Below are positions 23,731 to 32,555 of a DNA stretch of 64,000 bases, one piece after another. Each line of letters opens with the position of its first letter. The first letter of the stretch is position 1. The translations under genes and the position numbers were made by a program. Origin of the DNA: Flammulina velutipes (Eukaryota; Basidiomycota; Agaricomycetes; Agaricales; Physalacriaceae); assembly GCA_011800155.1 (NCBI GenBank), contig CM022375.1, positions 2,170,001-2,234,000 on the forward strand, given 5' to 3'. Below the pieces are notes generated by a model, which was not told the DNA's origin, made no database searches, and worked only from the letters and a program-made list of their open reading frames with translations.

Positions 23731-24320
23731 ATGAGCACCGACGCCCAGACAACGATGAAATAGTGAGTGTGATTGGTCTCAGCCCTGGTTTCGTTCGCTG
23801 ATCTCCAACAGCTACCAGACATTTACCGGTAGCCGCCAAAGATTTTTGTTGGGCTTCCTCAATAAATTCGACGACGCCAAAGCGAGAGGAGAGCAAGAGG
23901 CGGCGGTCGACGCTATCTTTGAAAACTACCTCTTCATCTGGCCGTGGTGGGTCCCTATCGACGAGGACCTGGACCCTGCCAAGGTATACGACGAAAAAGC
24001 TCTCGCGCCGGACGTTGTCAGTCGCAGGGACGTCACGAAACAAAAAATCCGGCAGGTACTCGTGCTTCCATTTGACCCATCTCACCATTTCACTGATCGT
24101 TCGCCAGGGCATAGAGATGTTGTTGGAATTCCTCTTCGCCCGTGAGAAGATCTGCAAAAGCATTCACTACTTCGAGAAAGCCTTCGACGCCGACTTTTGT
24201 GTGGTGAACCACGGTGGCATGGCTCCTGCCACTTTGGATGAGGTGGCGCCACCAGTCGGTCGCGCGCCACCAAATAGAGAGGAGCAATTGGAGCGGTTTT
24301 GGAAATTGTGCACAGAGTAG
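23731..24320 (+). CDS. Small protein, unknown function (KDZ neighbour)
   Basis: Three exons, 23731-23762, 23812-24055 and 24108-24320, give 162 residues. Visible sequence: FLLGFLNKFDDAKARGEQEA, an aromatic stretch YLFIWPWWVPIDED, and a helical end (EMLLEFLFAREKICKSIHY). The start resembles that of the next gene, where FLESHVEAHQDRRRRG and FVARFSWWLPMS occupy equivalent places: a helix followed by F----W-WP. The two may be related. No catalytic motif seen. Confidence 0.6.
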
Positions 24321-24660
24321 TTCAACCCACGCCTTGTAAATGCTGTATAGCCCGCCGAATTGTATAGTCTTGTCGCTGCTTGATTTGATGCGTAGTGCGG
24401 GGTTCTATGGAATTCTACGGGATTCTAAGAAATTCTACGGCATTCCATGCGTCTACTCAATTCTATTCGGGACGACTAGAGGCTAGCCACGAGAGCAAAT
24501 CCGTCCTTTCCGGTGTGCCAGCCTATCGTTGCGCTTTTCCCGCCTCAAATAAAGTTACCCCCGCCGCCAAGACTGTTTCCACCTTGGATTCTGATGGTGG
24601 TGTATGTACCTTTACAGTTATGGATGATTAAGCCATCTGACATACAGTTTCAGTGATGTA
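24321..24660. other. Spacer with short direct repeats
   Basis: Contains imperfect copies of GGAATTCTACGG (about 24408-24446), a four-fold short repeat of GAATTCTAxGG/AAATTCTACGG type. A first exon of the next gene may lie here but could not be fixed. Confidence 0.35.
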
Positions 24661-26790
24661 TCTCCTTTCAGAAGGAATTGGGCGAAGGGTTCACGTCTGG
24701 CCTTTTTGGAGTCCCATGTCGAGGCGCATCAGGACAGGAGGCGCCGAGGCAGGTCGAACGGCTTTGACTACGCTCACGTCGTTGTCAACGCCTTTGTCGC
24801 TCGGTTCTCTTGGTGGCTGCCAATGAGCGTGGAGCCGAACCCTACCTCTTTGCTCGCCGAAGACACTCTCTCTGATGAAGATAAAGCTATGAAGGGGCCG
24901 GCGCTCAAACGCATTACAACGGTGAGTCCGACGCAAGGGATACTATAGGACTGGTGCTGATTTCTATCTTAGGGCATTGAAAACTTCTTTGAAAACCGCT
25001 GGTCAGCGGCTGATCCTATTTCGCGGATGACCAAGGCAGACATTGGACGTAACCCGCTATGTGGATTTCTCTCGAAAATCTCCGGTGTCAAGGACCCAAC
25101 GCAACGCCTCCGTGGTCGCACCGACTTCCAGATGTGGTCGAGCGAACGCTTTGAATCCGTCCGGGAGCATGTTGACGAAGAGGTGGAGCTCGAGGGTGTC
25201 AGCGCACAGAGAGGCCGTGTCAGCAAGGCTCAATCGCATACAATCGCGGCGTTTAAAGCGCTGCCAAAGGACGAGCAGGTGTACTGGCAGCAACGTGCGA
25301 AGGAAGACCAGGCAGAGGTGGCGAGGAGGAAGGAGGAGGGAACGGCTCCTCCGAAGCGTTTGGATCCTGCAGAGACGCAAACGTGAGTTTACCAAACGTT
25401 TCTCTCATTCTGTTCTGACATTCCATAGGGTGCTCGATGGGATCGCAGACACGCTCCACGAGTTTCTTGAGGGCTTCGCCATTCTCACTGGGGGGAACGT
25501 CTCTTTCGTTTGGGCCGGACCTGAGCCGAGGAGAGGAGGACAAGTGAACGTCATTTCGTGCGTTCCTTCTTGGACTTTTAGAATGTCACTAATGCTTGTT
25601 TTAGAGTGCACGCAGGACGGAACAAAGCTGCCATTGGGGAGACGTTCGACCAGGCGGCAGGGGATCGTGGAAAGAGACGACGAAAATTAGTCGAGTCAGC
25701 GTTTGGCGAGTTTGCTATGGAGTGCTTCTGTACGTCTTCGTTGGGTCTTCCGAATGCTTTTCTAATTTCTCAAACAGCTATCAGTGAACAAGAAGGCCGA
25801 GCTATACCTGGATCTAGCATGCCGGACAACGCACCAAGCTTCATGCGCCTGGTCAAGCCGTGGAACAAGGAAGATGGCGAGCTGGCAGTTGTCGCGTCTT
25901 TGGATGATTCCCTCTCCCGAAAACCCTCAACCTCACCCTCAGAATCGAGAAAACGGGAACGCGAGAACGATGGTCGCAAAGGATCTAAACGCCCCTCTCA
26001 GTCCAAAAAGGCTAAAACTAATAAGGCCGACTCCAACTCCAACGACTCCAACGACGACGACGACTCCAACGACGACGACGACTCCAACGACGACGACGAG
26101 TCCGACGACGACGACGAGTCCGCCAAAATCGCTCCGAGGCGCAAACCCCCGCCGACAAGACTTTCTTCAAAAACTGTCGCCCCTCGTAAATCCACGGCGC
26201 CTCCTCTCAGATCCCCTAGTCCCGCTGTACCTTCCCCAGTAATCCCTCCCCCCGCAGCAATCGTGCCGTTACCAGATTGGTTACGAGAGGCGGAGGAACA
26301 TCTACTTCGGTTCGATTTGACAGCGTCATGGAAGAAGCTGATTGAATGCTGGGTGCGCCTGGAGGCTCGGGATGCCAGTGAGGAAATTGAATCCCTCCCG
26401 TATCTTCCCGCCACCAAGCGACCGGCCTGGGTAACCTATTGGATCGCCCGAGGACGTGGCCAGGGAAAGGAGGATGATGTCTCTGCCAAGAAGAGTTCGA
26501 CGCTCGCGAAAGACTTTTGGGGCTGGTGGATTGCCATCCAGCCAGCCTGGCGGAACGTCAAAGCGACGGATGCACCTCTGGTGAATGCACATCGCTCGGC
26601 GTACGCACCTGATGATCTTTCTAATATGGCTTGGGGTGCGCTCAATACCCGCGGAATCAATGGCCATTTGTCGGTCATGATGGCACTGGGATGGTGGGGT
26701 GAAGTCGCCTTCGAAAATATAATTGACTTGATGGAATGGGAACGCGCGGTCTCGGACGTTATGTGGGTCCTTCGCTCCCTCAAGCTGTAA
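24661..26790 (+). CDS. Tryptophan-rich basidiomycete protein, KDZ-associated, unknown function
   Basis: Exons: about 24661-24921, 24973-25382, 25429-25557, 25605-25729 and 25778-26790; the 5' end is uncertain because I could not join an ATG exon. The N-terminal part has FLESHVEAHQDRRRRG and VVVNAFVARFSWWLP. The second exon includes QSHTIAAFKALPKDEQVYWQ and RAKED, similar to the last part of an HMG box. A long Ser/Asp-rich low-complexity linker follows, then the conserved C-terminal section: PDWLREAEEHL, KKLIECWVRLE, LPATKRPAWVTYWIARGRG, FWGWWIAIQPAWR, GINGHLSVMMALGWWGE and VMWVLRSL. This W-rich arrangement is widespread in Agaricomycetes beside KDZ genes; its function is not known to me. The frame is intact from exon two to the stop. 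Confidence 0.7.
26038..26125. repeat. GAC/TCC-AAC minisatellite coding an acidic linker
   Basis: In-frame repeats of a roughly 21-24 base unit coding SNDDDD-type heptads inside the W-rich gene. Slippage here would change linker length but not frame. Confidence 0.7.
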
Positions 26791-27063
26791 GTAAGATGTT
26801 ACCTCTTTGCTATTGTCTTGTTGTCTTGTTAGAGGCTGTTTTTTGTTGTCGCTGTTCATTATAGTTATTCTGTTGTTATTTCTTGCTCTCTGGCTGTATC
26901 GATATCTTGTGTATTGATCTCTTACTCTTATGTAGAATTTTTCTGTGTATGTATGTATGTAGAGACAATGCAACTCTCCCCGTCAGGTGACGTCGACGCG
27001 CAGCGCTTTGCCTGGCGCTGCACATCCGTGGGTGTACGACGCACGATCCCCGATGTCCCGCCT

Positions 27064-27507
27064 GCTGGATGTGTTTTTGTGGATCCGGCAGATGCCGCAT
27101 TCATGTACATCCGGCGGGGAGAGCGCGCATCCAGCGCTTGGGGCGGCGGTAGTGGGCTAATATTCACATGAGGGAACTACTACTATACTTTAGACTAGTA
27201 TGGCACCCCAAAATGGGTGCGAGTGCTGGATGTGCGCCACAGTTTTGTGGATCCGGCAGATGCCGCATTCATGTACATCCGGCGGGGAGAGCGCGCATCC
27301 AGCGCTTGGGGCGGCGGTAGCGGTCTTATTTTCACATGAGGGAACTACTACTATACTATAGACTAGTATGGCACCCCAAAATGGGTGCGAGTGCTGGATG
27401 TGCGCCACAGTTTTTGTGGATCCGGCAGATGCCGCATTCATGTACATCCGGCGGGGAGAGCGCGCATCCAGCGCTTGGGGCGGCGGTAGCGGTCTTATTT
27501 TCACAGG
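27064..27507. repeat. 168-169 base tandem repeat, about 2.7 copies
   Basis: The shared core GTGGATCCGGCAGATGCCGC starts at 27079, 27247 and 27416, giving periods of 168 and 169 bases. Copies are nearly identical, including a GC-rich half (GGCGGGGAGAGCGCGCATCC) and an AT-rich half with CATGAGGGAACTACTACTAT. It sits just past the W-rich gene and may be a subterminal repeat of the element. It has no spacer structure, so it is not a CRISPR array. Confidence 0.9.
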
Positions 27508-27577
27508 AGATGTACTACAGAATACCATGAATGCATCACACCATAGAAAATATGCCATTCTTTTGTCGGGAATGGTA

Positions 27578-27708
27578 TGTGGCGCAAGGGATGTATCTGG
27601 ACAGGGAGGGCAAGTTTTCTCCTGTCAGACCCAGATTGTAATGTTCCCGGTTCATTGCCCCGCTGCTGTACCGCGCCAATGAGATATTATCCCGGCTATT
27701 GCGCCACA
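27578..27708. mobile_element. Possible 131 base miniature inverted-repeat element
   Basis: TGTGGCGCAA at 27578-27587 is exactly inverted at 27699-27708 (TTGCGCCACA), and both ends are flanked by TA. A third copy of the right end lies at 27749-27758, also followed by TA, so a partial duplication is nested here. Too short to encode protein. Confidence 0.5.
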
Positions 27709-27760
27709 TAACACGGGCCCGGGAAATCCCGGTCAATCCATCCGGGTATTGCGCCACATA

Positions 27761-28119
27761 ACAGAGTCCCGGGAGTTGCCAGCCTATAATCACTGGTTAT
27801 TATTGATGTTAAATATAATTAACCACTGAATTACCATTAATACAATAAATTAAGTTATTAATGCGATTTCAGTTGATATAACCACAACCACAGGGAAACA
27901 GGCTTGTGGCTATAACTACTACTTTACCTATAATATTACAGCCTGGCCTGTATATCCTGCCGAATGCTTTCTTTCTTTTTTACTTTTTATTTTCGTTTTT
28001 GTTCTAGGCATAACATTTAGACCCTCGGCGCCGATCAGTCCATGTCACATTCCCTACTTCCCTCTGTGCTCTGTCATATTTATTCAGTCAGGATGCTTAG
28101 GCTTGAGATATAGGATACA
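27761..28119. other. AT-rich spacer
   Basis: No gene seen. It contains TTGATATAACCACAACC and GGCTTGTGGCTATAACT; the latter resembles, in inverse orientation, GATATAGCCACAAGG in the 5' flank of the LINE near 16176. Confidence 0.35.
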
Positions 28120-28805
28120 TCAGACTATGCGCCACATTCGGACATCAAACTGACCACTATTACCCAGTTCACGAACCCAGTCTTGTATGACCAAAAGTGT
28201 CTCCCGGTCCTCTACCCACACCCGAAGAACTCGTCCCTTCATGACCCATTCCGCATCCATGATCCCCTCCGTCTGCTTACTGCACGACTTCTGCGCCACA
28301 TCATGCATAGCCGTGAGAGCCGAATGATGGCGAGAGATTGCCCCGAACGCCACCATAACATTGGGGTAGAGGTCCCTATCCATGCACTGACCGCTAAGTC
28401 CGGTAGGCGATGGCTCACTGGGTAACCAGCTCACCACAATAGTAACGGGATTCGAGTCGTCGTTGAGGAAAGAACGAAGAGCACGCCAGTTATCCGTGTG
28501 TCCAAGTATGGAGTCCTGCAGTATCCCGGCGACAGGCATATGCGACTCTGCGGTCCAAGTAAGGGTTACCTCTCCCCCTAGAATGGCCATCGTGCGGTGG
28601 GAGATATCTGCGTGGGAGAGGGCCATAGTCCACTCGTCGGCGACCTGCTCGGGTGTCATCTCGTTATGGGAGACCCACTCCAGGGCGCGTGCATGTCTCC
28701 TGACAGCGCTTGCGAGTTCCGCCTCGTCGGGCGGGCCAACCCCAGTCTGCCAGATCACTGCCGCTCTATCCTCTATCATTATGACCTTGGTGTTGCGCTG
28801 CTTGG
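28120..28805 (-). CDS. Hypothetical protein, paralogue 1
   Basis: The main exon runs from 28805 to a stop at 28120; an upstream exon ending near 28843 (coding TTLPDGND in frame) probably precedes it, with its start unresolved. An ATG at 28779 would give 219 residues. The protein is acidic and mixed helix/strand, with VIMIEDRAAVIWQTG near the start and IMDAEWVMKGRVLRVWV and FDVRMWRIV at the end. It is clearly but distantly related to the next gene (VLRDHIALMWDTR, ILNAKWVRPGRLGLRI, LEVRAWRCV). I do not recognise the family. Confidence 0.55.
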
Positions 28806-28943
28806 CTATCAGTAGGTGGTCTCCTCATCCTTGGTCACTCACCATCGTTCCCATCAGGCAGCGTTGTCTTCGTGTTAGTCTCTTGCCTCCTTTTCTTCTC
28901 TACTCCTCCCCCTGAAACCAAACAACAGCCAAACTCTGCAGCA

Positions 28944-29061
28944 TGAGATTTTCACGTCTTTTCTTTTTACCCAAGATTTCGGGGCGCCTCGTCTCTAAGG
29001 GTGCTTGCGTGCCAATGATCTTTACTTTCAGCAACTACATTCTTGCACCATACATTTTAGT
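28944..29061. other. Short spacer between the two paralogues
   Basis: No feature recognised beyond 3' flank of the upstream paralogue. Confidence 0.3.
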
Positions 29062-29985
29062 TTACTCGTACAAGTCGGAGTCTACGCACCTCCACGCCCT
29101 GACCTCCAGCCCCCCCCAAGAGTTCGTCTCCGTGATTGATGCCAGTAGCGTGGTCACCACATCATCGCCTGTTACTCGAATACGCAGTCCTAGCCTCCCG
29201 GGCCTGACCCATTTTGCGTTCAAAATACTATCCCTAGAAAAGCCCGCGGTGTGCAGGAAGCAGAACGCCGCTGTGTCTGGGGTGTCGTGAGCAAGATCGA
29301 AGTCCGTCACGATCAGTATTGCTGGTGCGCGTCTTGGACCTTCCCGTGTTTGCCCTTGAGCCAGTGTGCGTAGCGGTATTGACTTTGGCGGTGCCGAGAC
29401 AGGGGACGGCAGGGTTTCTGCGTAGTTGGGGATGAGCGGGCAGACCACCAGAGTGACAATGGAAGTGTTCTGTGGCGCGAGGGATTTGAGGGCCTGCTGA
29501 TTTAGTGCGCCGTCCATGAGATCGTTCTCCAACTGGAAAGCCTGCGGTCCTTCCATATGGCCTTTCCAGAAGAGAGCCACTGCGCTTTCCAAGATCAGGC
29601 TGGGGGCGTGCAGTGGGGCGTCGCCGTTGAACAGAGACCAGCTGCCTGCTATCTCCTCTGCTGGCATATCGAGCGTGTCCAACATATACTGTACATCAGC
29701 ATTCCTTTCCATCGCCTCTTCCACCTCCCTCCGTCCCGGCGTCTCGCGTCGTGTATCCCACATGAGGGCGATATGATCCCGGAGGACTACGATTTGCAGG
29801 ACATCTGCCGTGCGGGGTGGATTCTGCATGGCGGTATAGTTCGATGCGTGAAGGCTCCCCTGCTCCTCCTTTTCTTGATCTGAAAAGACCCAATGTGGTG
29901 TAGTCGAGCGCAAACATCTACCAAACACTCACCGGAGTATCCTTTCCCGCCCAGTGCGACCGTGAGCAGTCCGTCGACGTCGTCA
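29062..29985 (-). CDS. Hypothetical protein, paralogue 2
   Basis: The main exon starts at 29879 and ends at the stop at 29062. A 53 base intron (29932-29880) joins it to an upstream exon coding DDVDGLLTVALGGKGYS; the true start was not found. About 290 residues are visible. Conserved with paralogue 1 are an early VVLRDHIALMWDTRR, a middle LESAVALFWKG, SIVTLVVCPLIP, and the end LNAKWVRPGRLGLRIRVTG, LEVRAWRCVDSD. The shared NAxWVxxGR pattern near the C-terminus faintly recalls SNWVMVDGKPVL of the nearby LINE's N-terminal piece, so an origin from a retroelement ORF1 is possible but unproven. Confidence 0.5.
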
Positions 29986-30068
29986 ACGAAGAGCCGTTAT
30001 TTGGTTCTTTGTTGAATGATGGGGCTCCGGAGATTCTTCCGGGTCTTGGCGCTGTGCGTCCAAGCTTG

Positions 30069-31552
30069 CATCTGGAAAAGGGTAATTTCTTTAAGTTATC
30101 TATAGTCAACTTAAAGCTGTTAGGTTACTAAAGTCACAAAAGTCATGAAAGTTGTCTACGAGCATGGTTAAACACGACACTTATCTTAAGTTGCAGTAAG
30201 TCACTCAGAAGTTAGAGTAAGTCACTCAGAAGTTACACTCAAGTTGGAATAAGTTGAGAGCTGTGTTTAACCATGGCCTAAGATGTCACAAAGTCAACTT
30301 GAGTCTAACTTGAGTCTGACCTAAAGCTGTCCAATTCTATCAATATAATAACATTTGATTAAATGTTAATCCAGTCAGATATCACACAATTTAGATAGAA
30401 AACAATCAATTATTATTGCAACTATCAATAAACATATACAATATACACTATCAAGTAACTAGCATACAATAGTTCAAAAGAAATACTAAAAGAAAGAGCA
30501 GATTAGTCAAAGATACAAGTCAAAAGAGCAAGAAACATACCAGAACATTAAACACAGTCAAAAGAGAGCACCTTTGAACAAGAGACAATGATTAGCAAGC
30601 ATAAGAAAAGAAGAAGCAAGTCCACATACCAAGAGAACATTCAAGACTTGAAGATTTAAAGAGAGAACATAGAGGAAGGAGGTCAAGAGAGGAATGATGG
30701 GATCAGAGCTCAGCTCTGGTTTAAATACCAACATGAAGTCACATGACCAGGGCAAAGGGTTTGGGTCCGGAGGTCCGGACCTAAATTGCCTGCCTGTTGG
30801 ACTTGATTAATTCTTGATTCTTGATTTATAACTGTTCACTCAATAACTCTATGGGACTTGCATGGAAGGTAGTAGACCTATATATGGTTGGAAAGCGTTT
30901 AATTAGGGCTACAAGACGAGCCTATAACCGTGGGAAAATAAGGGGTGCAGCTCCGGCTATAAGCCATTCAATCAATTCTCTATTTCTTGTGTTCAAGCAA
31001 TAGCACTACTACACTTGACTGGAAGGTAGAAGTATTATATACTGTCAGAAAGCGTTTAATTAGGCCTACAAGACACTTATATAATCATGGGAATCGCAGG
31101 GACGCACCACAAGTTATAGGCAAAATAGATGATTTTACTCGGATTTCTCTAGTCTCTCTCACTCACAGCATATCTACACCATTGCTGTTAGCTAGTAGAC
31201 AATGACTAGACAACTTGAGAGAACCTCAGTTGAGCTTTAGGCACCTCAAGTTGACTGCTGTACTAGCTCTAACTTGAGACAACTTGAGTGTCTTTTAGAT
31301 AGAAGCTTCAGTGCAATTATCTTATGTTAACTGTGAAGCAACTATAGACAATACATAAAAAACATTTATCTTAAGTTAACTTTCTCCAACTTTGGTTAGC
31401 TTTCTGTGACTTGGGGCTGTCTTTAGTTGTGTGCTAGAATCCGAGTATCTTGAACCAACTTTTCTGACTAAAGACAACTTATCTGACTTAAGTTACAAGC
31501 TTTAAGTAACTTTGACTTGAGGTAACTTAAGATTATAAGGCCTTTCCAGATG
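30069..31552. mobile_element. AT-rich non-autonomous element with inverted ends
   Basis: The left end reads CATCTGGAAAAGG, then CTTTAAGTTATCT, and CAACTTAAAGCTGTTA. The right end, read in reverse complement, has CATCTGGAAAGG, CTTAAGTTACCT, and TACTTAAAGCTTGTAA in the same order, so the termini are imperfect inverted repeats of about 60-70 bases. The inside is AT-rich and packed with AAGTTA/CAACTTGAG words in both directions, with no coding frame. No target duplication could be fixed. The family is unknown. Confidence 0.55.
30852..31110 (+). repeat. Two diverged direct repeats inside the AT-rich element
   Basis: Near 30860 and 31020 the order TGGAAGGTAG, then GAAAGCGTTTAATTAGG, CTACAAGAC, and a TATAATC/TATAACC-type word with TGGGAA recurs with about 80% identity, spaced about 160 bases. 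Confidence 0.6.
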
Positions 31553-31746
31553 TTTGGATTCACCCCGGTCCCGACGTTCAGCAGCCCTCCTCCTCCACTA
31601 TAGTTACCATGTCTTCGTCCATTTACTTATTAATATACATTTTACTATCGACCTTTGTAACTAGCGATAAGAGACAAATTCTGGCGTCTTGTCTTTATGC
31701 GACAATTGTCTACCAACTTAGTCTAGTTGTTGAGACCCTCGTTCAC

Positions 31747-31971
31747 GACAATAGCATATTGTAACCTAGTATCTCTCGAGCGGCTCGTCCCTTGGGGTTC
31801 CGGGCTCACCAAGGCCACGGCGTCGAGGATCTCTGAGGTGCGAAGTTCCGAGGAGTATCAGGGAATCAGTCGGTGGACGATAGCATATTCAAGCAACCTA
31901 GTATCTCTCGAGCGGCTCGTCCCTTGGGGTCCCGGGCTCACCCAGGCCACGGCGTCGAGGATCTCTTTGAG
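31747..31971 (+). repeat. Tandem duplication, unit about 93 bases with 129 base spacing
   Basis: Copies start at 31747 (GACAATAGCATATTG) and 31876 (GACGATAGCATATTC). Both contain CTCTCGAGCGGCTCGTCCCT and CACGGCGTCGAGGATCTCT. Divergence is small, so the duplication is recent. Function unknown. Confidence 0.8.
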
Positions 31972-31973
31972 GC

Positions 31974-32231
31974 ATGAGAAACATGAATTATACTCAGGTT
32001 TCAATCGTCGGCCTCCTTCTTGGTCCCATGTGCCCCCTGCTGATCGGACACGCCTCTCGAATAATCCCTACGACGATATTGACGGGCTCTCTAAGCCTGA
32101 TCACAGGTTTAAGATCAGCAGGCGCGACGGCGTTCCCATTCGCTACTGGTGTCCTCGCGTCCTGTTACGGGATCCTCGCGTTGCAGCCCTTGCGCATGAG
32201 TGAGAATGTAATAATCTTTGCGTTAAGTTGA
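31974..32231 (+). pseudogene. C-terminal fragment of an MFS transporter
   Basis: About 85 residues with VGLLLGPMCPLLIG, IIPTTILTGSLSLI, TAFPFATGVLASCYG and ILALQPLRM. The pattern TGxLASxYGIxxLQPL is typical of the last helices of fungal MFS proteins of the Bsc6/fucose-permease-like type. No N-terminal part exists upstream; the fragment starts right after the duplicated units at 31747-31971, so it is a stranded piece. Confidence 0.65.
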
Positions 32232-32555
32232 TGATTCGGGAGGCTGGTCGCGATGATGGCCGTCATTGGAGAACATGGTATGGAGGCCTTCGCATATAGA
32301 GCCAAACATGAGGTGCCATTATCGGGGTGGTTATCCAGAAAGTTCAGCGTAGTATGACTGCTGCTATAGTGCGGGGGAAACGGCGACTGGGAATATTGAT
32401 TCATGTCCAGAGGCCAAGGCAAGTCAATCCGTCCCTCAGGTGTATCATTGAGTAGATTGAAAGGTGAGCCGTCAGCTGCAGCCCAGCAATTGTTGAGAGC
32501 AATGACTGTCCAGAGTGGAGGTAGAGACATGTTGGAGATGAAGGACAGAAGATTG
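32232..32555. other. Spacer holding the far side of the hAT-like insertion
   Basis: Bases about 32530-32556, read on the minus strand, continue the interrupted MYND exon (coding SPIFCPSS as in the paralogue) for about 26 bases, then homology ends. A 121-codon minus-strand frame (ATG at 32530) overlaps the MFS fragment and has no recognisable domain. Confidence 0.4.

Larger units (their letters stand above)
16311..27060. mobile_element. Putative KDZ transposon with five passenger genes (ends not resolved)
   Basis: The KDZ transposase gene (16418-20074) and five small genes (20326-26790) are packed together, in an area otherwise full of mobile DNA. The tryptophan-rich gene at the right side is of a type I recognise as common in Agaricomycete genomes near KDZ genes. 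I could not identify terminal inverted repeats or a target duplication, so the limits given are just the outer gene limits plus flanks. Confidence 0.45.

Noticed and set aside
27064..27507. CRISPR-like repeat array
   Set aside because: Units are 168-169 bases, contiguous and without unique spacers; the genome is eukaryotic.
31747..31971. Possible tRNA-like or rRNA-like units
   Set aside because: GC-rich and short, but no cloverleaf with conserved loop sequences could be drawn.
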